Assembly (NCBI GenBank): GCA_946406195.1
Contig: CAMJJT010000003.1
Span: 62,001-126,000, forward strand
Direction of reading: 5' to 3'
DNA length: 64,000 nucleotides
Origin: an uncultured Bacteroidales bacterium
Lineage (GTDB): Bacteria; Bacteroidota; Bacteroidia; Bacteroidales; Paludibacteraceae
Shown here: positions 60,818 to 64,000 of the stretch, piece by piece
How positions within the stretch are numbered: the first letter of the stretch is position 1
Layout of the letters: each line of letters starts with the position of its first letter
The notes under the pieces: generated by a model
The model's input: only the letters and a program-made list of their open reading frames with translations
Database searches by the model: none
What the model was told of the DNA's origin: nothing
Made by a program: the position numbers and the translations under genes

Positions 60818-62158
60818 ATGAAGAAAAAATTTTATATTGAGACATACGGATGTCAAATGAACGTCGCTGATAGCGAGGTGGTGGCTGCTATTATGCAGAC
60901 AACTGAGACCGAAATGACCGACCGATGGGAGGATGCGGATATCATTATTCTGAACACCTGTTCCATCCGTGATAATGCCGAGCAGAAAGTGGGATCCCGC
61001 CTTCGTGAACTCAAAGCTCATCTGAAAAGGCTGAAGACCAACGACCAGCGACCAAAGACCATTATCGGTGTTATTGGCTGCATGGCAGAACGTATGGGGC
61101 AGGAACTGATTGATACCTTTGGTGTTGATTTCGTTGCCGGACCGGATGCCTATTTGGATATACCGAACCTCCTTGCGCTGTGCGAGCAAGGGCACAAAGC
61201 GATGAATGTGGAGCTCAGTACCGCCGAGACTTATCGCCATATTGTTCCTGTGCGTATAGGACGATCCATCAGCGGCTTCGTTTCCATCATGCGCGGATGC
61301 AATAATTTCTGTTCCTATTGTGTGGTTCCTTACACGCGGGGACGCGAACGCAGTCGTGATGTGGAATCGATCCTTGGCGAAGTACGTGATCTGCAGGCAC
61401 GTGGCTATAAAGAAGTAACCCTTCTCGGTCAAAATGTCAACTCCTATCGCTATTCCCCGGGTGAAAATGGTCAACCGATTGACTTTGCCGACCTCTTGGA
61501 GATCGTAGCAGAAGCAGTGCCGGATATGCGTATCCGTTTCACAACCAGCCATCCCAAGGATATGTCCGATAAGACGCTCGAAGCCATCAGCCGTCATGCT
61601 AATCTCTGTAAGTTTATCCATTTGGCGGTGCAGTCTGGTTCGAACCATATCCTCAAACTAATGAACCGTAAATACACGCGGGAATGGTATCTGGAGCGAA
61701 TTGCAGCTATTCGTCGTATCTTACCGGAAGCAGCCATCAGTACGGATATCTTCTGTGGTTTCCATGATGAGACGCTTGAAGATCATGCGCAGACCCTTAG
61801 TCTCATGCGTGAGGTGGGATTCGATAGCGCCTTCATGTTCAAATATTCGGAGCGACCGGGAACATATGCGCAGAAGCATCTGCCGGATAATATCCCTGAA
61901 GCAGAGAAAGTGAGACGACTTAATGAAATCATTGCCCTCCAGACACAACTCTCCCTTGAGTCGAACCAACGAGAGGTTGGGAAGGTAGTCGAAGTGCTTG
62001 TGGAGGGATTCTCAAAACGAAGTCATGATGATATGTACGGACGTACAGAACAATACAAAACAGTGGTGTTCCCGCGTACTGACCAGAAGATAGGTGATCT
62101 CGTTAAAATTCGTGTTTTAGAGGCCTCTGCTGCTACATTAAAAGGCGAATTGGTGTAA
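60818..62158 (+). CDS. miaB: tRNA (ms2i6A37) methylthiotransferase MiaB
   Basis: A 446-aa radical-SAM enzyme that methylthiolates isopentenyl-A37 in tRNA. The N-terminal UPF0004 domain (IETYGCQMNVADSEVV, LNTCSIRDNAEQK, GVIGCMAERMG) supplies three Cys for one cluster. The radical-SAM motif is MRGCNNFCSYCVVP near residue 160, and a TRAM domain closes the protein. An open frame extends upstream through the tRNA to 60647, but that part is the familiar tRNA-derived spurious translation, so I start at 60818. The tRNA promoter lies on the opposite strand at the start codon. Confidence 0.96.
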   Translation: MKKKFYIETYGCQMNVADSEVVAAIMQTTETEMTDRWEDADIIILNTCSIRDNAEQKVGSRLRELKAHLKRLKTNDQRPKTIIGVIGCMAERMGQELIDTFGVDFVAGPDAYLDIPNLLALCEQGHKAMNVELSTAETYRHIVPVRIGRSISGFVSIMRGCNNFCSYCVVPYTRGRERSRDVESILGEVRDLQARGYKEVTLLGQNVNSYRYSPGENGQPIDFADLLEIVAEAVPDMRIRFTTSHPKDMSDKTLEAISRHANLCKFIHLAVQSGSNHILKLMNRKYTREWYLERIAAIRRILPEAAISTDIFCGFHDETLEDHAQTLSLMREVGFDSAFMFKYSERPGTYAQKHLPDNIPEAEKVRRLNEIIALQTQLSLESNQREVGKVVEVLVEGFSKRSHDDMYGRTEQYKTVVFPRTDQKIGDLVKIRVLEASAATLKGELV

Positions 62159-62192
62159 AAAACAACAAAATATGCATTTTTTTATCAAAAAA

Positions 62193-62224
62193 TTTGGTCA
62201 TATGAAATAAATGTAGTACTTTTG
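62193..62224 (+). promoter_or_regulatory. greA operon promoter
   Basis: TTTG (62193-62196), 20 nt, TACTTTTG (62217-62224). Transcription would start near 62230, giving a leader of about 105 nt before the 32-aa ORF. Confidence 0.75.
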
Positions 62225-62266
62225 TATCGAAAACAAATAAATTTTCATAGTTAAGGTTTAGGTTTA

Positions 62267-62330
62267 ATGGCGAAAGGAGGCTGTGAAGTTTCCTTTCGTT
62301 TTTAAACAAAAAGAGGCAAAGGCCTTATTT
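62267..62330 (+). promoter_or_regulatory. leader with terminator-like hairpin and 12-codon ORF
   Basis: The stem CGAAAGGA (62271-62278) / TCCTTTCG (62291-62298), followed by TTTTT, looks like an intrinsic terminator only about 40 nt after the start point. It is contained in a 12-codon ORF (62267-62305, MAKGGCEVSFRF). A second weak AGGC/GCCT stem with a long T run (62312-62334) follows. This arrangement fits attenuation of the downstream genes or a small RNA. Confidence 0.45.
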
Positions 62331-62334
62331 TTTT

Positions 62335-62433
62335 ATGACTGAAGACAATAAAAATACCCTTCCGGATTTATCGGATATGGAGCAAGTACGCAAGGCAATC
62401 ATTGCGTCGGAAATATTGAATAGAAAATACTAA
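62335..62433 (+). CDS. 32-aa small protein upstream of greA
   Basis: A 32-codon ORF starting MTEDNKNTLPDLSDMEQVRK and ending AIIASEILNRKY, six bases before greA. The amphipathic end with the basic LNRKY tail looks conserved rather than random, but I cannot name a family. The small size, tight spacing and lack of other function suggest a coupled gene of the greA operon. Confidence 0.6.
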   Translation: MTEDNKNTLPDLSDMEQVRKAIIASEILNRKY

Positions 62434-62439
62434 TATATT

Positions 62440-62910
62440 ATGGCAGTAACCTACATGACCGAAGAAGGTCTACAGAAATTGAAAGAAGAGCTCCAACAAT
62501 TGGAGACTGTAGAGCGCCCGCGTGTGATTGCCGCTATTGCGGAAGCACGTGAAAAAGGCGACTTGAGTGAAAATGCGGAGTATGATGCCGCTAAAGAAGA
62601 ACAAGGTGTTCTGGAGAGCAAGATTGCACACATCAAAGCAAAATTGATGGAGGCACGCGTGCTGGATACCAAGGATATTAAAACGGACGAAGTGCAGATC
62701 TTGACAAAAGTGCGCGTACGCGTTATAAAAACCGGTAAAGAGAAAACTTATCAACTCGTTACCGAGGGAGAGGCAAACTCGCTGGAAGGCAAGATCTCCG
62801 TTACGACGCCTATTGCTAAAGGATTAATGGGTAAGAGAGTGGGGGATATTGCGCAAGTGCAAGTGCCTGCCGGACTCATGGAGTACGAAATCCTTGAGAT
62901 CAGCCTCTAA
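62440..62910 (+). CDS. greA: transcription elongation factor GreA
   Basis: A 156-aa factor that enters the RNA polymerase secondary channel and stimulates cleavage of backtracked RNA. The N-terminal coiled coil (residues 8 to about 75) holds the tip GDLSENAEYDAAKEEQ with the two catalytic acidic residues. The C-terminal globular domain includes SVTTPIAKGLMGKRVGD. Full length. Preceded closely by a 32-aa ORF and followed by a HIT gene 30 bp later. Confidence 0.97.
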   Translation: MAVTYMTEEGLQKLKEELQQLETVERPRVIAAIAEAREKGDLSENAEYDAAKEEQGVLESKIAHIKAKLMEARVLDTKDIKTDEVQILTKVRVRVIKTGKEKTYQLVTEGEANSLEGKISVTTPIAKGLMGKRVGDIAQVQVPAGLMEYEILEISL

Positions 62911-62940
62911 ACTATTGCGTAGATAATTAATGGTAATGCT

Positions 62941-63348
62941 ATGACAATCTTTACTAAAATCATCAAAGGCGAGATCCCGAGTTACAAAGTAGCGGAGGAT
63001 GAGAAAAACTATGCCTTCTTGGATATCAATCCGTTGGTGAAGGGACATACACTCGTTATCCCCAAACTGCCGGAACCGGAGAGTGATTATTTGTTTGACC
63101 TCACCGATGAGCAGTATGAGAGCCTCATGCGTTTTGCCAAACGCGTTGCCAAGGGGCTTAAAACCGCTACGGGTTGTAAGCGCGTTGGGGTGGCTGTCTT
63201 AGGTATGGAGGTGAACCATGTGCATATCCATTTAGTTCCGATGAATTCGGAGAAAGATATGCTTTTTACTAACCCGAAACTCAGCCTTCCGGCAGAGGAG
63301 ATGGCTTTTATCGCCAACTCCATTGCTGAGGCTATCGAGAAAAATTAA
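62941..63348 (+). CDS. HIT family hydrolase
   Basis: A 135-aa nucleotide-binding protein of the histidine-triad family. The N-terminal TIFTKIIKGEIPSYKVAED and FLDINPLVKGHTLVIPK match the Hint/HinT-like branch. The triad HVHIHLVP is near residues 97-104. Such enzymes hydrolyse nucleoside phosphoramidates or dinucleotides; the substrate here is not known. The stop overlaps the convergent psuG stop by about 4 bp. Confidence 0.93.
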   Translation: MTIFTKIIKGEIPSYKVAEDEKNYAFLDINPLVKGHTLVIPKLPEPESDYLFDLTDEQYESLMRFAKRVAKGLKTATGCKRVGVAVLGMEVNHVHIHLVPMNSEKDMLFTNPKLSLPAEEMAFIANSIAEAIEKN

Positions 63349-64000
63349 AGACTGATTCGGCTCATTGCAGCCGCTGTGAGTGCTGCCAAACGCGCATTAT
63401 TGAGAACCAGTTGGATATTTGCCGCTAAGCTGTCACCACCCGTTAAGTCTTTTACTTTAGCTAATAAGAAAGGTGTGCATTGTTTTCCATGCACGCCTTT
63501 TTTGTCGGCTTCTGCCAGAGCCTGCTCTATGGCTGCGTTAATCACATCTGCCGGCATGGAAAACTGCTCAGGGATGGGGTTGGTAACCAGCATACCCCCT
63601 TTTAAGCCACAGTCCAGTTTCGCCTTGAAAGCAGCAGCCAACTCTTCCGGAGTATCCATCCGATAATCTACTCCAAAGCCGCTGTGACGCGTATAGAAAG
63701 CCGGTAACTCCTCAGTCCCGTAGCCGATAACCGGTACCCCTTTTGTCTCCAGATACTCAAGCGTTAATCCAAGGTCCAAAATAGACTTGGCCCCGGCGCA
63801 GATAACCATCACCGGTGTCTGTGCTAATTCCTCCAAGTCGGCGGATATATCGAAGGTCTGTTGTGCGCCGCGGTGCACACCTCCGATACCGCCGGTGGCA
63901 AAGACATGAATACCAGCCATGGCGGCAATCATCATAGTTGTCGTAACGGTAGTGGCTCCATCTTCTCCACGCGCAATCAATACCGGCAGATCACGCCGCG
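63345..64000 (-). CDS. psuG: pseudouridine-5'-phosphate glycosidase, 5' part outside window
   Basis: The C-terminal 217 or so codons of PsuG, which splits pseudouridine 5'-phosphate into uracil and ribose 5-phosphate. The family blocks VLIARGEDGATTV, VFATGGIGGVHRGAQ, DISADLEELAQTPVMVICAGAKS in short stretches, GYGTEELPAFY and LLAKVKDLTGGDSLAANI are visible. The frame continues to the right edge (codons for RRDLPV), so the gene is truncated by the window, not broken. Stop overlaps the convergent HIT gene. A psuK gene is not visible. Confidence 0.93.
   Translation of the reverse strand, partial: RRDLPVLIARGEDGATTVTTTMMIAAMAGIHVFATGGIGGVHRGAQQTFDISADLEELAQTPVMVICAGAKSILDLGLTLEYLETKGVPVIGYGTEELPAFYTRHSGFGVDYRMDTPEELAAAFKAKLDCGLKGGMLVTNPIPEQFSMPADVINAAIEQALAEADKKGVHGKQCTPFLLAKVKDLTGGDSLAANIQLVLNNARLAALTAAAMSRISL

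Noticed and set aside
60509..61648. 379-aa minus-strand open frame across tRNA-Pro and miaB
   Set aside because: It runs through the tRNA and antisense to conserved miaB codons.

Overview
The window is chromosomal DNA from a member of the Bacteroidales (Bacteroidota), probably a gut-type or uncultured lineage. I base this on three things. The promoters repeatedly follow the Bacteroidota pattern: a TTTG or TTG box, exactly 20 nt, then TAnnTTTG. Starts mostly lack Shine-Dalgarno sequences. The gene content is typical: DUF2851, GldB, PorW/SprE, DUF4105, T9SS-type C-terminal domains and List-Bact/InlB repeats. A consensus parS site behind mnmG suggests the segment lies in the origin half of the chromosome.

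Layout. (1) 1-1060: noncoding DNA with two leftward promoters, then msrA. (2) 1.3-7.4 kb: the rod-shape cluster mreB-mreC-mreD-mrdA-rodA, then yraN. (3) 7.4-18.8 kb: housekeeping genes mnmG, parS, apt, uvrC, tsaE, comEC, a LolD-type ATPase, gldB-like, sufS, an exo/endonuclease/phosphatase protein and DUF2851. (4) 18.8-43.0 kb: two paralogous giant secreted proteins of 2283 and 3209 aa. Each has a CTTTGCAC/GTGCAAAG palindrome on its promoter and is followed by a 47-50 aa peptide with conserved ends. Between them lies an accessory block: DUF4105, an unknown gene pair, DUF3987, a 126-bp imperfect palindrome, an AAA/DUF234 ATPase and a truncated ORF6N gene. (5) 43.1-44.6 kb: an AlbA_2/Schlafen-like regulator. 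(6) 44.6-57.2 kb: five genes for secreted or outer-membrane proteins, three of them with T9SS-like C-termini, and one a predicted outer-membrane barrel. (7) 57.2-64 kb: tsaB, porW/sprE, tRNA-Pro(GGG) with a duplicated 3' end, miaB, a 32-aa ORF, greA, a HIT protein and the 3' part of psuG.

How it fits together: cell-wall elongation (Mre/Rod) and tRNA modification (mnmG, tsaE, tsaB, miaB) form the conserved core. The accessory theme is the cell surface: type IX secretion components (PorW, and GldB of the gliding/T9SS group) share the window with several very large putative T9SS cargo proteins. The best candidate for an undescribed system is the duplicated unit 'palindromic promoter + giant List-Bact repeat protein + small YI-P-E...RRT-VF peptide'. 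The five-gene secreted operon beside porW is second. All family assignments were made by eye from motifs; no database search was run.
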